NCBI GenBank assembly: GCA_016858145.1
Contig: JAEHOE010000087.1
Location: 124,001 to 188,000, forward strand
Reading direction: 5' to 3'
Length of the DNA stretch: 64,000 nt
Origin: Edaphochlamys debaryana
Taxonomy: Eukaryota; Chlorophyta; Chlorophyceae; Chlamydomonadales
The position numbers and the translations under genes were made by a program. This document shows positions 20,101-31,955 of this stretch, piece after piece; the stretch's first letter is position 1; each line of letters begins with the position of its first letter. The notes under the pieces were generated by a model. That model worked only from the letters and a program-made list of their open reading frames with translations, was not told the origin of the DNA and made no database searches.

Positions 20101-23100
20101 CTTCCCCGCACCCGCCCTTCCCCCCTCCCCCCTTGTCCGGCAATCCCACTAACCATTTGACGCTCTCCCGCTTATCAGCTTCAAACACCCCCTCCCCCAC
20201 CCCCCAACTAATGACCCGCCCCCACCCCCCGCCCCCACCCCCCGCCCCCCTGCTGTCAGGTGTTGCTGGCCCAGACCGAGTACCAGCTGCCCCGCCTCAC
20301 GCGCATGTGGACGCATCTGGACCGCGTGGGAGGAGGAGGCCAGGTGGGGTTGAGGGTGTGTGTGTGTGGGGGGGGGGGCTGTTTGGGGGTGTTTGCGTGT
20401 GAGGGTGAGGGCGCAGTAGCAGGTAGGCAGGTGGGGTGAGGGGCGGGGGCCGGGGGAGCGGTAGCTCGGGGGCCCCCTCACCCTCGTCCCCCTGCCTCTT
20501 CTCAAACCCACCACCCCATCTGCAACTCGTCACGCTCACCCTTACGCCGCCTCTCTCTGTCGACGTTCCGTAACGCTCCTCCCCCCCTTTGCCTCCCCCC
20601 CTCCCCCCCCCCTCCTCCCCCTGACAGGTCAAGGGTGCGGGTGAGAAGCAGATCGAGATCGACAAGCGCCTGCTGCGGGACCGCGCCGCCGCGCTGCGCC
20701 GCGAGCTGGAGTCGGTGCGGGGGCACCGGCGGCAGTACCGGGACCGCCGCGCGGCCACGCCCATCCCCGTGGTGGGCATCTGCGGCTACACCAACGCGGG
20801 TGAGGGGGAGGGGAAGGGGGAGGGGTAGAGGTAGTGTCTGCAGGGTTTGTGTTTGAGCGGGACTATGTAGCCGACGCCAGGGAAACGAAGCTTGGAGCCT
20901 GCTTGAAGGGGACCATTCCGCCGACGTTGCATGGAGAGTTCCGAAGGGGTTGGAGGGGGGTTCGGGAAGGTGAAGACGTGTGGGGCAGCAGGGCCTGGAG
21001 GTGAAGCGAAGGCGTGTGGGCTGTGTGGGGGCAGCTGGGCGGGCAGCTCGGGGCTTGGGGCCCCGCGGCCACCAAGCCCCGGGCGTTCTACTACATCCTG
21101 CACTTGGCGCGCGGGTCAGTCCCTCGCCACCCTTCCACCTCCCAACCCTCCCAACCCTCTCAGCCCTCCCTCTCCCCCCTTCCCCCAACCCCCTCCCCCC
21201 CCGGCCCCCCCCTCCCCCAGGCAAGTCCACGCTCCTCAACACGCTGACGGGTGCGGGGGTGCTGGCGGAGGACCAGCTGTTCGCCACGCTGGACCCCACC
21301 ACACGGAGGCTGAGGCTCAAGGGGAACAAGGAGGTGTGGGGTTCGGAAGGGGGGGAGGAGGGGGGGGGTTCGGGTTGAGGGGAGGAATGGGGGAGGGCGG
21401 GGCCGCGTTTGTGGACGAAGGGAGATTGGGCGGGGCAAGGAGGGCAGGTTTCCGGGGTGGGAAGCGAGGATCCCGGCCCTGAGTTTCCCTGCAACCCCCT
21501 GCAAACCCCACCTTTCCCCCCCCCCCCAGATCCTGCTGTCGGACACGGTGGGTTTCATTCAGAAGCTGCCCACGGAGCTGGTGGCGGCCTTCAGGTGCGG
21601 GCGGTTGCTGGTTGGCAGTTGGAAGCCACCGTTGGCGGTTGGCGGTTAGGTGGTTGGAGAGTCGCCGGTACGGCATGGCGGGATGGCCCGGCTGGAGGCC
21701 GCCCCACGGTACCACCGCCCCCCCTCCCTCCCCCCCTCCCCCCTCCCCTCCCCCCCTGTCAGGGCCACCCTGGAGGAGATCCGCGACGCCTCCATGCTGC
21801 TGCACGTGGTCGACATCTCACACCCCTCGGCGGCGGCGCAGTCGGAGGCAGTGCTGCAGGTGCGCGCCGTGCTGTGGTCGTGCTGTGCTGTGCCCGTGCT
21901 GCGCTCTGGCTTGGCGTGATCTTGCAGGGCGGGGCACTCTTGGGGCACTCCTGCTTGGCGCGGGCCTGTTTGGGGCTGGGGTTGTGGTCTCCTTTGCAAG
22001 AGAAGCACTGCACGCTTCTCACGGTTCGCCCCTGCCTGGATCCGGATCCTGGATCCACGTTTGATCCAGGTTCTGGAGGAGCTGGGCGTGGAGGGCATGC
22101 CCCTGATCACCGCATGGAACAAGATTGACGCAACCGCCAACCCGGATGAGGTGCGTGGCGTGGCGAGGCGTGGCGAGGCGTGCATGGCGTGCATGCGGTG
22201 CAGTGGGAAGGAAGGCCGAATGAGTAACGAGCTGTGAGCGCTTCTATCGTTTTAGCACCAGTCGGTCGGTCAGCTTCTGGCACCAGTCGTGTCGGTCATC
22301 GAGGTGGACTGATGCAGCTACGGCCAGGTTCCATCAGCCCCCTCGCCACCCCCTTGTCCCCCCTCCCCCCTCGTCAGATCCGGCGCATCGCGGCCCAGCG
22401 CAAGCGCACGGTGTGCATCAGCGGGCGCACGGGCGAAGGCCTCCCTCAGCTGCTGGAGCTGATCGGGCGGGAGCTGGAGGCTGCCATGGTGGAGGTGAGG
22501 GGGGGGGAAGAGGCAAGAGGGTAGGGGGCAAAGGGAGAGGCAAGAGGGAAGGGCAGGTCAGAGGGAGGGAGGCAAGTGGGGAGGGGGGGAAAGGCAAGAG
22601 GGAGGGGGGGAAAGGCAAGAGGCAAGGGCAGGAGCTCTGGGTAGATCGGGATGGGGGAGTTAAGTCGGGATGGCTCTTGTGTCCCCCAGCTGCCCCTTCC
22701 TATACGCTACACCGCCCCGCGCCTCGGCCTTGCCTACCTCTGACCCCGCTCACCGTGTGTCCCCCCGAAGCCCCCAACCCACCCCCCCCTCCACCCCCCC
22801 CACCCACCCAACCCAACCCCCCAGGTGACGGCCATGCTCCCCTACTCTGCCGGCGAGCTGCTGAACGACGTGCACACCACGGGCCGAGTGCGGAGCGAGG
22901 AGTACACGGCGGTGCGGGGGCAGGGGGGGAGGGGAGAGGCGGAGACAGGGGGCCCCCTTGCCCTTCCCACTCCTTACGACGTGCCGGCGGCCATACACCC
23001 GCGCCTGCCTGCGTGCTCGCCGCTTACTATACGCACTGGCACCTGGTTGTCCCGCATCAAACCGAGGCATTTGAACACACGTTTTACCCCCTGCTTCCCC

Positions 23101-23255
23101 CGCCTCCCGTCCCTCCCCCGCAGGAGGGCGTGCTGGTGCAGGCGGCGGCGCCCCCCTCCCTGGTGGGGCGGCTGCGGTACGGGGGGTACCTGCTGGAGGG
23201 AGGGGACGGGGCCGCCAGCGACGGCGACGGAGAGGACGAGGTGACGGTGCTGTGA
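14137..23255 (+). CDS. HflX-type ribosome-associated GTPase, probably organelle-targeted
   Basis: HflX GTPases bind the large ribosomal subunit and split or rescue stalled ribosomes; plants have a chloroplast member. Fifteen exons: 14137-14271, 14610-14744, 15033-15164, 15546-15611, 19237-19326, 19752-19874, 20260-20343, 20628-20799, 21221-21333, 21530-21594, 21763-21859, 22070-22150, 22378-22494, 22825-22911, 23124-23255, giving 542 residues. The N-terminal HflX domain shows [31 protein letters not shown] and [10 protein letters not shown]. Then come [19 protein letters not shown], Walker A GYTNAGKST (about 308-316), DTVGF (355-359) and NKID (421-424). The ATG at 14137 opens an Arg/Ser-rich peptide typical of a plastid transit sequence. 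Intron 4 is 3.6 kb and hosts the second tRNA composite. TGTAA follows the stop by about 100 nt. The family call is firm; the compartment is inferred. Confidence 0.94.
14528..14552. repeat. (CCCCAA)n microsatellite in HflX intron 1
   Basis: Three to four CCCCAA units lie in the first intron of the HflX gene, within a C-rich tract that ends in the acceptor before 14610. The motif resembles ciliate telomere DNA, but its context is clearly an intronic polypyrimidine stretch. Confidence 0.7.
15451..15559 (+). repeat. Duplicated exon start (decoy 3' splice site) in HflX intron 3
   Basis: CCCCAGGTCAYGGGCTCCAY occurs at 15451-15470 and again at 15540-15559, 89 bp apart. The second copy is the true start of exon 4 (V-M-G-S-T, conserved in HflX). 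The first carries the same CAG acceptor but leads into a C-run and no HflX-like sequence. Confidence 0.75.
16351..16437 (+). pseudogene. tRNA-Ala(CGC) copy truncated in the T-loop
   Basis: This matches the complete tRNA-Ala at 18828, except one base in the intron, up to ACCGG-ATCGA of the T-arm. It then switches to unrelated sequence. The 3' T-stem, the acceptor 3' strand and the rest of the B box are missing. A perfect 7-bp hairpin (AGCAGTT-GTG-AACTGCT, 16439-16455) follows almost immediately. Confidence 0.85.
16438..18269. other. Core of composite 2 within HflX intron 4, no gene seen
   Basis: About 1.8 kb of sequence with no convincing ORF or known repeat family. Its right part (about 18050-18260) contains diverged GC-rich units related to the flanking direct repeats. 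I see no transposase, reverse transcriptase or integrase motifs in any frame. Confidence 0.5.
18828..18929 (+). tRNA. tRNA-Ala(CGC) with a 30-nt intron, nested in an HflX intron
   Basis: Acceptor GGGGTAT/ATGCTCC pairs using two G-U wobbles, with discriminator A at 18929. The D-arm is GCTC/GAGC, and the anticodon stem CGCGC/GCGTG has one wobble. Anticodon CGC is at 18860-18862. The T-arm ACCGG/CCGGT has loop ATCGATC; A at position 54 is usual for eukaryotic tRNA-Ala. A 30-nt intron (18864-18893) follows position 37. T-runs of six and seven lie about 30-50 nt downstream. It is on the same strand as the host HflX gene, so Pol III transcription would run inside a Pol II intron. Confidence 0.88.
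19521..19580. repeat. 19-bp tandem repeat (three copies) in HflX intron 5
   Basis: CAACTTGCACCCAACCACC is repeated three times in tandem between exons 5 and 6 of the HflX gene. It has no coding significance that I can see. Confidence 0.9.
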
Positions 23256-23976
23256 GCCGTACGGCGTACGACTCAGGGTGGTGTGCGATGTACGGTGCAC
23301 GGTCAGTAGTACGAATTAGTGTGCGACTGTACGGATGTCAAGAGGCGGCCGGGTGTAAGGCTGGCGTCGAGCACTTCAGAGCGCCGTGCCTAGAGGGGGG
23401 AGGCCTCGCGTGAAGCCGTGGCCGGGGTGCGGGATGGTGTCGGGTGCGAAGACATAAACGTGTCGGGTTCCAAGCGTGCGGCGCGGGCGTGTTCAGGGAA
23501 CGGCCGATGGGGGCTGAGGGCTGCAGGGCACTGCCGCAGTGCCGCGTGAGGCGGCTGACCACGTGGCATCAGGTGTGGGAGCACTGGCGGAGGAAGGCCT
23601 GAGCAGGAGGGACTGTGGGCGAGGGCCGTGCTGCCTGGTGCCTGCGCAGGTGGCTTGCAACTGTAAAGTGTGGACGGGGATTGCACCTGCCGGCCTGGTG
23701 CCCCTTCAACCACGGGTCCGATGTCTTCTAACCCCCTTCTTACCCGCCTGGCCCGCTACGGGTCAGGCTTACAGGGGCCTCCTCCCCGGACTGCTGACCA
23801 TGAAGTGATGGATCACGAGTGCTGAAGAAGGCGTCGTCCTCTTGAGACTTGGGTCGGATCCAGACTGATGTACGGCCTGCCGGACTTTCATCTTTCACGG
23901 GTTCCGCACAGCCTGCACTCTGTTTACCCGCCAGACTAGCATAGGGCATATTTAGCCAAGCACGACGACTCGCGCG
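23256..23976 (+). promoter_or_regulatory. HflX 3' UTR and BCKDK-like upstream region
   Basis: TGTAA at 23354-23358, about 100 nt after the HflX stop, matches the polyadenylation signal used by chlorophycean algae. A second TGTAA lies near 23661. The remaining sequence up to the ATG at 23977 has no supported ORF and should hold the promoter of the downstream kinase gene on the same strand. Confidence 0.5.
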
Positions 23977-26900
23977 ATGGGGCTCCTCGGCTGGGCGGCT
24001 CGGCATGCTCGCCCTGCGCCCTGGCTCCTCGCCGCGCTGTCACAGCAGAGCGGTCAGGCTCGCAGCTACACACAACAATCCGAGTACCACCTGAACACAG
24101 TGCGCGCGGAGTCCTTCTATGACAGCACGGTCGAGAAGGTCAGCCCCGCTCGCTGTCCCAGTCCTTCCCTGTTGTCGCGACTTCATCTGAAGCTTTAGCG
24201 CTGCCCGCAATTGCAGTATGCGTCTCAAACCGTGGAGGTGTTGTCCTTGCGGCAAATGCTATCGTTCGGGAGGAACGCCTGGAACGACCCGGAAAAGATA
24301 CTCAAGAGCGGGAGATACGTGCAGCGCGAGGTGCGAGTCGGGGCGCGCTTTTCCGAGTCAACGCGTGACTCGGCGGCGCACGTCACGCGGGAGATGGCGG
24401 GAGCCGGGGCATCCCCCTCTGCCCCCACCACCACCTCGCTGCCTCTGGCTAGAGTATCTGGCTGGGCGCTGAAGTGGGACTCAAGGCCAATGCGAAGTGG
24501 GAAGGGCCGCGGGGTGCGGCGGGGGGCCTTCAGGGGACGGGCGGGTAGCCGTCGCCGCTACGCTGTCGGGCACCGTTGACCGGCTGTCACCCCACCTTCC
24601 GGCAGCTTCCCAAGCGGCTAGCCAGGCGCCTGCTGGATCTGCAGCTGCTGCCGTAAGTGGATCCTGCGTGGGATTTTGAGGAGGATGGTGGGGCAGGCGA
24701 TAACGGACGAGGACCGTGTGACGGGGCTGGGGAGGGGCGGGCGAACCTGCATGACCGCCTAGCGTGCATGACGGACTTTGCATCTGCGTATGACGTAGCG
24801 AAACGTGATCTATGTTGGTATCTAACACGTCTTCAAGGGGACGGGACGCACGGGCTAATGGACTGGGGCAGAGCGTGAAGGGTGGGGCCGAGGCTAGAGA
24901 GGGGCTCTGGCTGGTGGTGGTTCGCGAGAGGTGGGGAGGGCTCCCGAGATGAAGCCATGTAGGGAACGCGAAATGCGGTAAACGTGAAGGGGCGCGTTGC
25001 AGCATGTTTCAGTCGGGTCACGGGAAGGGGCGGGCCATCAAGGCCGGACACGGCTCCCTCTCTCCCCAAGTCGCCCTCACCTCACCTCCCCTCCTCGCCC
25101 GCCTCCCCGAAGGTACATTGTGGTGGGTGACACAGTGGCAGGACAGCGCAACGCGGAACGCGGGAAGCAACGGAAGGAGGGGGGCAGCGGCAGGGGCAGA
25201 CGCATGAGGCAGGCGGGGCACGCCGCTCGTGGAGGACGCAAGATGGCGGGGCAGCGCCGGAAGCGGAACGGAAGGGGAGTGGCAGTGGGGTTGCAGGCGG
25301 GCCACGCCGCTCGTGTCGGCAAGCAGGGAGGGGGGTTTCCTCGAGCGCCCTGTGCAGGGGCAGGGGCGGGGTAGGGGGCAGCAGGGGGGACCGGCAAGCA
25401 GTCAGGGGCGTGGGTTGCCGGGAAGCCACGCTGGTCCCAACCGCCGCCGCTCGTCGATCCACCCCAGGTGACTAACCCCCACATCAAGAAGGTGTACAAC
25501 CAGTACTACGTTTCCTTCGAGACGCTGCGCCGCGTGCCGCCCATCCGCACTCTGGAGGACAACCAGGAGTTTAGCCAGCTGCTGAGGCAGCACCTGGACA
25601 GCCACGGTGTGTGTGTGTGGGGGGGGGGGGCTATTGGGGGGGGAGGGGTTATGCTGTTGTGGGTGGGTTGGGAGGCTGCTGAGGCAGCACCTGGACAGCC
25701 CCGGTAGGGGGGTTGGGGGGGGGGGGGCTATTGGGGGGGGAGGTGGGGGGGAAGGGGCTGGGGGAGCGACCGCAATCGAGCTTGTTTGGGGGTAGACTGG
25801 AGGGCTTCTCGCGGTCCTGCCTGCTGTTTGTGGTTTCCCTCCGCCCTCTTCCGCTTCTCCGTTCCCATTCCCACCCCCCAGCCCTCATGCTGGACGCCCT
25901 GGCCACGCCGCCGGAGGCACGCGTGCCAATACACACCTCCCTCCCTCCCCCCTCCGCCTTCCAGCCCCCATGCTGGACGCCCTGGCCACGGGCCTGCGCG
26001 AGTGCAAGTCCAAGGAGCTGGTGGGGCAGTGCCTCACCATGGACGCATTCTTCGACTCCATGCTGAGGAGCCGGATCAGGTGGGGGGCGGGGGGGAAAGA
26101 GGGGGTGAGGGCGTGTGTGTTTCGTGCCTCACCATGGACGCATTCTTCGACTCCATGCTGAGGAGCCGGATCAGGTGGGGGGCGGGGGGGTAATGGGGGG
26201 AGAAAAGGGGGGGGAGGGCGTGTATACGCTGACCCTGTAAAAGTAGTAACCAAAGTGAGTGCGTGTGTGGGCGGGTAAGAGCCTAGGCACTGCTCCAAGT
26301 GGGGGGGCTTTGGCAAGCGAGCGAGCTCGCCCCTCGTCCCCCTGACGCCGAACCGCTCCGCTCCCCCGATTACCCCACCATGCTCCCCCCACCACCACCA
26401 CGCCCCCCCCCAGCCGGCGAGTCATCGCGGAGCAGCACCTGCACATCAGCAACAAGCGGTGGGAGACGTTGGGGGGAGGGGGTGGGAATCGGAAGTGAAA
26501 GGGAGGGGGCGTTGGTGCCTGCCCAGTGGGGTGCTCCGAGGCATGGGCCTTTGCTCAGGCGGGGCAGACGTCTCCTCTGGCCGCTTGGCTAGTACTTCTC
26601 CTCCCCTTTTCCGCGTGCCGTGGGCTGCCACATTGCCCGATTGCCTGTCGTTCCTGCCCCCCTGTCCCTCCTGTTGGAGGGAACGAGTGCTCAGCGCTAG
26701 CATGGCTGATGCCGCATGCTGGTGCGCAGGCCAGATGACCTTAGAGCGAGCCGTTGGGTCTGGGACAGACACACAGAGTATGCTACATGAGTGGATCTCC
26801 TAGGATTGAGGGGGGCTGAGCAGGGCGCACAGCTAGGGCCGGGCCAACACAACCGTTACGGCAGCTCCTCGAGCCTGCCGGTCTTCCCTAGGAAGTCCCC

Positions 26901-29484
26901 GTTCACGGGGTTCGACTATCGTAGCCGAGAGGACTTAGAGGCACCCAACTAGCGTGCCAACCCTTAATATCAACACCTCCTTGCCGGGGATGAGGGGAGA
27001 GCGCGGTAGGGGCAGACAGAGTGAGGCGCTGGGGCGAGGCAGGCCTCTCCTCTCCTTCCTGTCCTTCGTCCTCCTTATCTTTCCCCTGCATGGCCCCCAC
27101 GTGGGCTGATCCCCCCTCCCCCCTCAGCCCCGCCTTCATCGGCATCATCTGCACGGATCTGGACGTCGCTGACTCGATCGACTTTGCCGTACAGAAGACC
27201 AAGCAGGTAAGGCGGTGGGGAGGCCGGGCCTGGGGCCTTGTGGGGCAGGCCGGTCCGGTTTGTTGGTGTTGACGCGAGGGGTGGAAGCCAAAGGAGGATG
27301 GAGGCTGTCCCGGGAATAAGGCAGCGTGCCGTACTGCAGGCTGCCGCCACGCGCCAAGGCGTTCCGTACTGTGCCGTACCGTGCCGTGCGACGCAGGTGT
27401 GCGTGGAGACGTACGGCGTGGCGCCCGACGTGGTGGTCTCGGGGGACGCAGGTGCGGTGGCGTCGTGCCGTGCTGTGGCGTCGTGCCGTGCTGTGGCGTC
27501 GTGCCGTGCTTTGGCAGGGCCGTGTGTCGACCCTTCAGCGCGACGGGGCCCGTGTGCGGCGGCTGACTGATGCTTTGGGGGCCCGGCATGGCCCCGGTGG
27601 GAGGCGGCTGCGCGGCAGGAGGGCCCTCAGCTGACGAAAGCTTCGCGGTCCTGCCCTTGTCCGGCAGGCGTGACCATCCCGTACATCCCCACGCACCTGG
27701 ACTACATGCTGTACGAGCTGCTCAAGAACGCAATGCGGTACGTACGGCGCCGCCAGCCAGCCCGTGCACGTACCACGCACGTGCCATGCTTCCAACACCC
27801 GGCGCCCCCATAGGCCGATAGACTCCGGGCACCTGGCGTTTCCGCCCGGCGCTCTACCCTCAAATACAATGATAGTCTACAGCCGGTCAGATCCAGGCGC
27901 CGCCCCCACCCCGCACTCGTCCCTCCGTCAGGGCGGTGGTGGAGTCCCACCGCAACGGCGGCCGCAACGGCTCCGGGGCCGGCCTGCCGCCCGCCAAGCT
28001 GCCGCCCGTGCACGTGCGCGTGTGCGGCGGCTGCAACGGCACGCTGACGTTCAAGATCTCCGACCAGGGCGGCGGCATCGGTGATGACCTCATGGACAAG
28101 GTGACTAAGGACGGGGGGTGAATAAGTCATGCATGAGTCAGCAGGCCCTTCGGCGAGCGCCGGCCGCACAGGGGACATAGGGGGACGAAAGCAGGGAGGA
28201 GCGGGGGGGCAGGGGCCTTCATCCAAGGACCCCTTGTTTCCCCCAAGCCAAGTCCAACAGCTGGCCGATGCCCTGCCGTCCCCGTGCCGTACTGCTGCCG
28301 TGCTGTACTGCAGGTGTGGTCGTACGGCTTCACCACCATCGGCTCGCGCAGCCCGCCGCCGTCCGCCTCCGCGGATCTGTCCAGTCCGTCTGGATCCGCA
28401 TCCGGGCCGGACAGCGAAGTGGTGGAGGGCCTGGGCAGCGGGGCGCACGGGCTTGGGCACGGGCTGCAGGTGCGTACGGCATCATTACTAAAGCAGTACT
28501 TGTTCATGAGTCATGCTTGGCGTTCTGTTGCGGCGGGAGGTGACCCACAGGGTGGCACGTGTAGTAGGGGTGTGTGGGGGGGCTGGGGGGTTGAGAGGCC
28601 GGGACGACTGGGCTGCTGTGTGACCTTACGGCCGCCCCTCGACCCTCCTCCCCCATCCTTCCCACCTTCCCTCCCTGCCTCCCCCACATCTCCCTCCACC
28701 CCCCCACCCCCCACCCCCCACAGGGCCTCATGCGCCCCCCGGGCGAGGCGGGCAGTCGCTACCAAATGGCGGGCCTGGGCTTCGGACTGCCGCTGTCCCG
28801 CCTGTACGCGCGGTACTTCGGGGGGGACCTCAAGCTGCAGGTGACTAAGGCTGGCTAAGGCTGACTAAGGGGGCAGAGTTGGGGGGTTAAGGGGCGGGTG
28901 TTGGGTGCGCCAGGAGCGTGCGACGAGCGGAACTTGGCCTCCTTGGGCCTGCGACAGAGGTCTTGGAGGAGAGAGCCGAGGGCCAACCCTGGGGTGGGCT
29001 GGCAAGACAAAACCTCCATCTTGCGAGTTGCGACCTCGCCCCCTGCTCCTCCTGCTCCTCTGCACTTCTGCATCCCGCTCGGTAGCCGCCGTCCCATTCG
29101 CGCCCACGTCGACTCACCCCCTCCCTCCCCCCCCTTCGTGCCTTCATCTTCCCCCCGGTTCCCCCCCCTTCCGGCCTCAGTCCATATCGGGGTACGGAGT
29201 GGATGCGTACCTCACGCTGCGGCGCCTGGAGGAGCAGGAGTGGCAGGTGGGATGGGGTGGGGTCTGTGGAGGAGCAGGAGGGCGGGCGGGGAGGGACGCT
29301 TGGGCGGAGCAACGGCTCGGGTGGGGTGTGTTTTGTTGGCACGCTCCTCTACACACGCGCGGATCGCATTGGATCCAGCCAGGCTCAGGCCCGCTTCGTC
29401 AATCCGTCCGACCCACCTGCCCCTATCGCACAGGAGCACGTGGACGCACCGAGCACTCTGGGCATCAACATGGCGCCGTACTGA
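23977..29484 (+). CDS. Mitochondrial dehydrogenase kinase, BCKDK/PDK family
   Basis: Kinases of this GHKL family phosphorylate the E1-alpha subunit of mitochondrial 2-oxoacid dehydrogenases and inactivate them. Fifteen exons: 23977-24138, 24217-24330, 24606-24652, 25113-25122, 25468-25606, 25965-26079, 26414-26458, 27128-27206, 27397-27451, 27668-27737, 27932-28100, 28314-28469, 28724-28840, 29181-29246, 29434-29484, giving 464 residues. Helical domain: LKSGRYVQRE, LARRLLDLQLLPYIV and FIGIICTDLD. ATP site: N-box LDYMLYELLKNAMR (266-279), G1 SDQGGGIG (322-329) and G2 GLGFGLP (404-410), then GYGVDAYLTLRRL. FIGIICT, LDYxLxELLKNAMRA and ESH favour the branched-chain (BCKDH) kinase over PDH kinase; substrate is inferred. 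The N-terminal 30 residues, rich in Arg/Ala/Ser, resemble a mitochondrial presequence. Exon 4 is only 10 nt. Three partial exon duplications sit in introns 5 and 6. Confidence 0.9.
25578..25771 (+). repeat. Tandem duplication across the exon 5 / intron boundary of the kinase gene
   Basis: The last 26 nt of exon 5 (25578-25603, Q-L-L-R-Q-H-L-D-S) plus donor and G-rich intron start are repeated at 25675-25700 and onward. The period is about 97 bp. The second copy has a GGTAGG donor and is read as intronic. Confidence 0.8.
25879..25990 (+). repeat. Duplicated start of exon 6 of the kinase gene
   Basis: CAGCCCYCATGCTGGACGCC with following CTGGCCACG occurs at 25879-25907 and 25962-25990. Both acceptors keep the reading phase. 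Only the second continues into conserved sequence (G-L-R-E-C-K-S-K), so the first is a decoy or a possible alternative acceptor. Confidence 0.8.
26029..26191 (+). repeat. Duplicated end of exon 6 with donor site of the kinase gene
   Basis: About 67 bp (26029-26096), covering the codons for C-L-T-M-D-A-F-F-D-S-M-L-R-S-R-I, the AG|GTGGGG donor and the start of the intron, is repeated at 26124-26191 with almost no change. Use of the second donor would add 95 nt and shift the frame, so the first is taken as real. Confidence 0.85.
27458..27511. repeat. 18-bp tandem repeat just after a kinase donor site
   Basis: TGGCGTCGTGCCGTGCTG occurs three times in tandem, beginning a few nucleotides downstream of the exon 9 donor (27451). 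It is intronic. Confidence 0.85.
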
Positions 29485-31955
29485 TGTGGCGGATCGCGTC
29501 CTTGCGGATCTGTCGTACACGCCGCACGCATGCCGTACGGGCCATGCCGTGCGGTGCGGGCAAGCGGTACTGCACGTAAAGTAGGTAGCGATTTTACAAG
29601 GCGGTTGGGTTGGGACTGGGCAGAGCATACGCAGCAACGAATGAGTCGCGCGCGTCTGGAAGGCATGGCTGGATACCTTTAAGGCTTGTGGGGGCTGTGG
29701 GGGCTGGGGGGTAGCTAGCGGCACGGACCGGGGAGCACATGCATGTGCAGGGCGGCGCATGTGCAGGGCAGTAACGGTATGACGGGCCGCGGGCGTACGG
29801 GAGGCGGTACGGGCGCCAATAAAGGCGAGAGGTGGACGGCGGGCAGCGGCTGTTTACTGGGTGTACCGTATTCGGGAAGGTGTTTGTCGTCGCTCCTGAC
29901 ACGTCTCGTGCTTCCCTGCCTCGGGCATTTTCGCCGCTTTGGCCTCGCCATGCGGCGCCACGGGGTCCGGAAGTCTGACCTCTGTAGACTCGGGTCGAGG
30001 CGGCTCGAGAGAGGCGGCGACAATAAACGTTGATCGGTAGTGACGTGACAGGCGGGGCATGGCCGATGACGGTGGCCGGATTCGGCACACGGGTGTCGTC
30101 CCGCTGAGCTTCTCTGCCTGCCGCTCTGTGCCGCTGGGGCCGGGCCATACGGAGGGGTGCTGAGCCGTGCTGAGGAAGGCACAGTAGCCCCCTTGTAACG
30201 CAAACGTGTTACGTGTAGTGCTGGATAGCCTCGCTGCTTGTGTGTCGTACTACGCGGGCTCTGCCGTCTGCCCGTTTCCCTCTTGCGACTTGCAATGTTG
30301 CAAGCACAGGCGCTGGACAAAGAGGGCTTCGGCCTGTCGAGGGGTGGCACTGTGCAGCAGGTTGAGCGGTCTTCGGATGGAGGGCCGTGGAGCCAAGGGC
30401 AAGGGGGCACGTGCGGCCTGCAGGCTGCAGCCAACCCTTTTAGATAACAAATACAGCTATGTTACATGGCAGCCAAACTTCCAATCCCCAAGCTTCAGAA
30501 GCTCCCGGTCACATCAGGGGCCGGCGGCCAGGGGCGGGGCCCAGGGGAGCATGTACTACTTCAGCCAGTGTTATGCCTGGGTCAATGCAACGTGCAACTA
30601 ACCGGGTCTGGCCCACCAGCCGGATGCGACAGGGTATAGAAGCAACGAGCAAAGTTGTCCCGCCCAGGAGGACCCTGGGTATGCCTGGGTACTCTGGGAG
30701 AGAGAGCTTGCTCTGCACAGGGTATGAGGATGGGGCCGTCCCGGGTACGCAACTAGATCACCAACTGACCATTAGTGGGGTCCACAGGAGTGCGCTTCCA
30801 TCAAGCTGTTTAGATCAAAGCTCAACCAGCAACGTCCCGTCCACTGTCCCACAAGGCCCGGGGATCACGTCCAAGTGGCGTCCGGGCGTGCAACACTAAA
30901 GAGGTTCAAACGCCCCTCGGGCATCAAAAGTGATGTCACTTCATACTGCTTGATGATTATAACCCAAGGGCCTTGTTTATCCGCCCTAAGTTTGACGGTG
31001 ATCTAGAGGGGCATGGCCCCTGCCGCGCAAGCACCAGGGCTGGTCGACACTCGGCAATGAGCAGTTCAAGGGAACCCAGCGAAGTCCTGGGAGCAGCACC
31101 CAACCAGCAACCCACACTCGCCATTGACCAATGACCCACCCCTGAGTCACACGTTACTACCATGCATAGCTAGGCATGCATGTAAACGCAACGACGCAGG
31201 TCAGCTCCTCTTCTGCGTCCACGGAGGTTATTGGCCTCCTCTTCACGTGGCGCTTGGCATCTGGGCCTGCAATTCCACGGGCCCCCGCCCTCGGCCGACA
31301 GATACCGTACTGTAACCGCCAACCCCATCTAGTATCGCCATATAGTAGTAGTAGATACACAGCCCTTTCATGCCCGTTATCCGTTATCGCTTGACGGCTA
31401 GTACCTGCCACGTTATCTTCGTGCGTCACCCATCCCGTACAGCAGGGACCCAGCAAGGCTTGGGGACATTGAGCACGCAACAGCCCCCGTCCTAATCCTA
31501 ACACCCATTCCCACATGCATACATACGCTGCCATTGATGAGTTGGAACAGAGCGAAGCGGCCCCTCTTCTCCCTCCTTTGTTGGTGAGTCATCCTCGTCA
31601 TTACGTAACGTGTACCGCTCACGTGGGCCCCGCAAGGCCACGACCATCCACCTCAGATCGTCCCAGCTCCCCACGGTTACTACTGTCGCCTGTTGACAAA
31701 CGCATATACCGTAGCCCCTCCAAAGGCTTTATCGCTTTGCCGCTGAACCTCTCATACCGGGTAAGTCAACAGCTTATATCTGTGGTCCTTACGAAAGAAA
31801 GCAGCTATCTGTGTTTCCATACGGGACCCAAGAGGGATGCCATGTCCAACCAACATTCGCATACAGCCCAATTGTGCACATCCTAGATACCCCACCATTT
31901 GCGCCCCCTGAAGTAGTACTTGCCCCGACTCCAAGCTACGCTCTCACCACAACGT
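29485..31955. other. Convergent intergenic region between the kinase and disordered gene A
   Basis: This holds the 3' UTRs of two converging genes. A TGTAA at 30194-30198 could end the kinase transcript, though that would make a long UTR of about 700 nt. From about 30430 the base composition is less GC-rich than the genic parts. The stretch 30560-31150 contains the short local repeat GGGTATGCCTGGGTACTCTG-like and looks like decayed repeat DNA, but I cannot assign a family. No ORF with recognisable homology was found on either strand. Confidence 0.45.

Noticed and set aside
23977..29484. Pyruvate dehydrogenase kinase as a firm call
   Set aside because: FIGIICT, LKSxRYxQ-E, LDYxLxELLKNAMRA and ESH are closer to branched-chain dehydrogenase kinase, so the substrate is left at family level.
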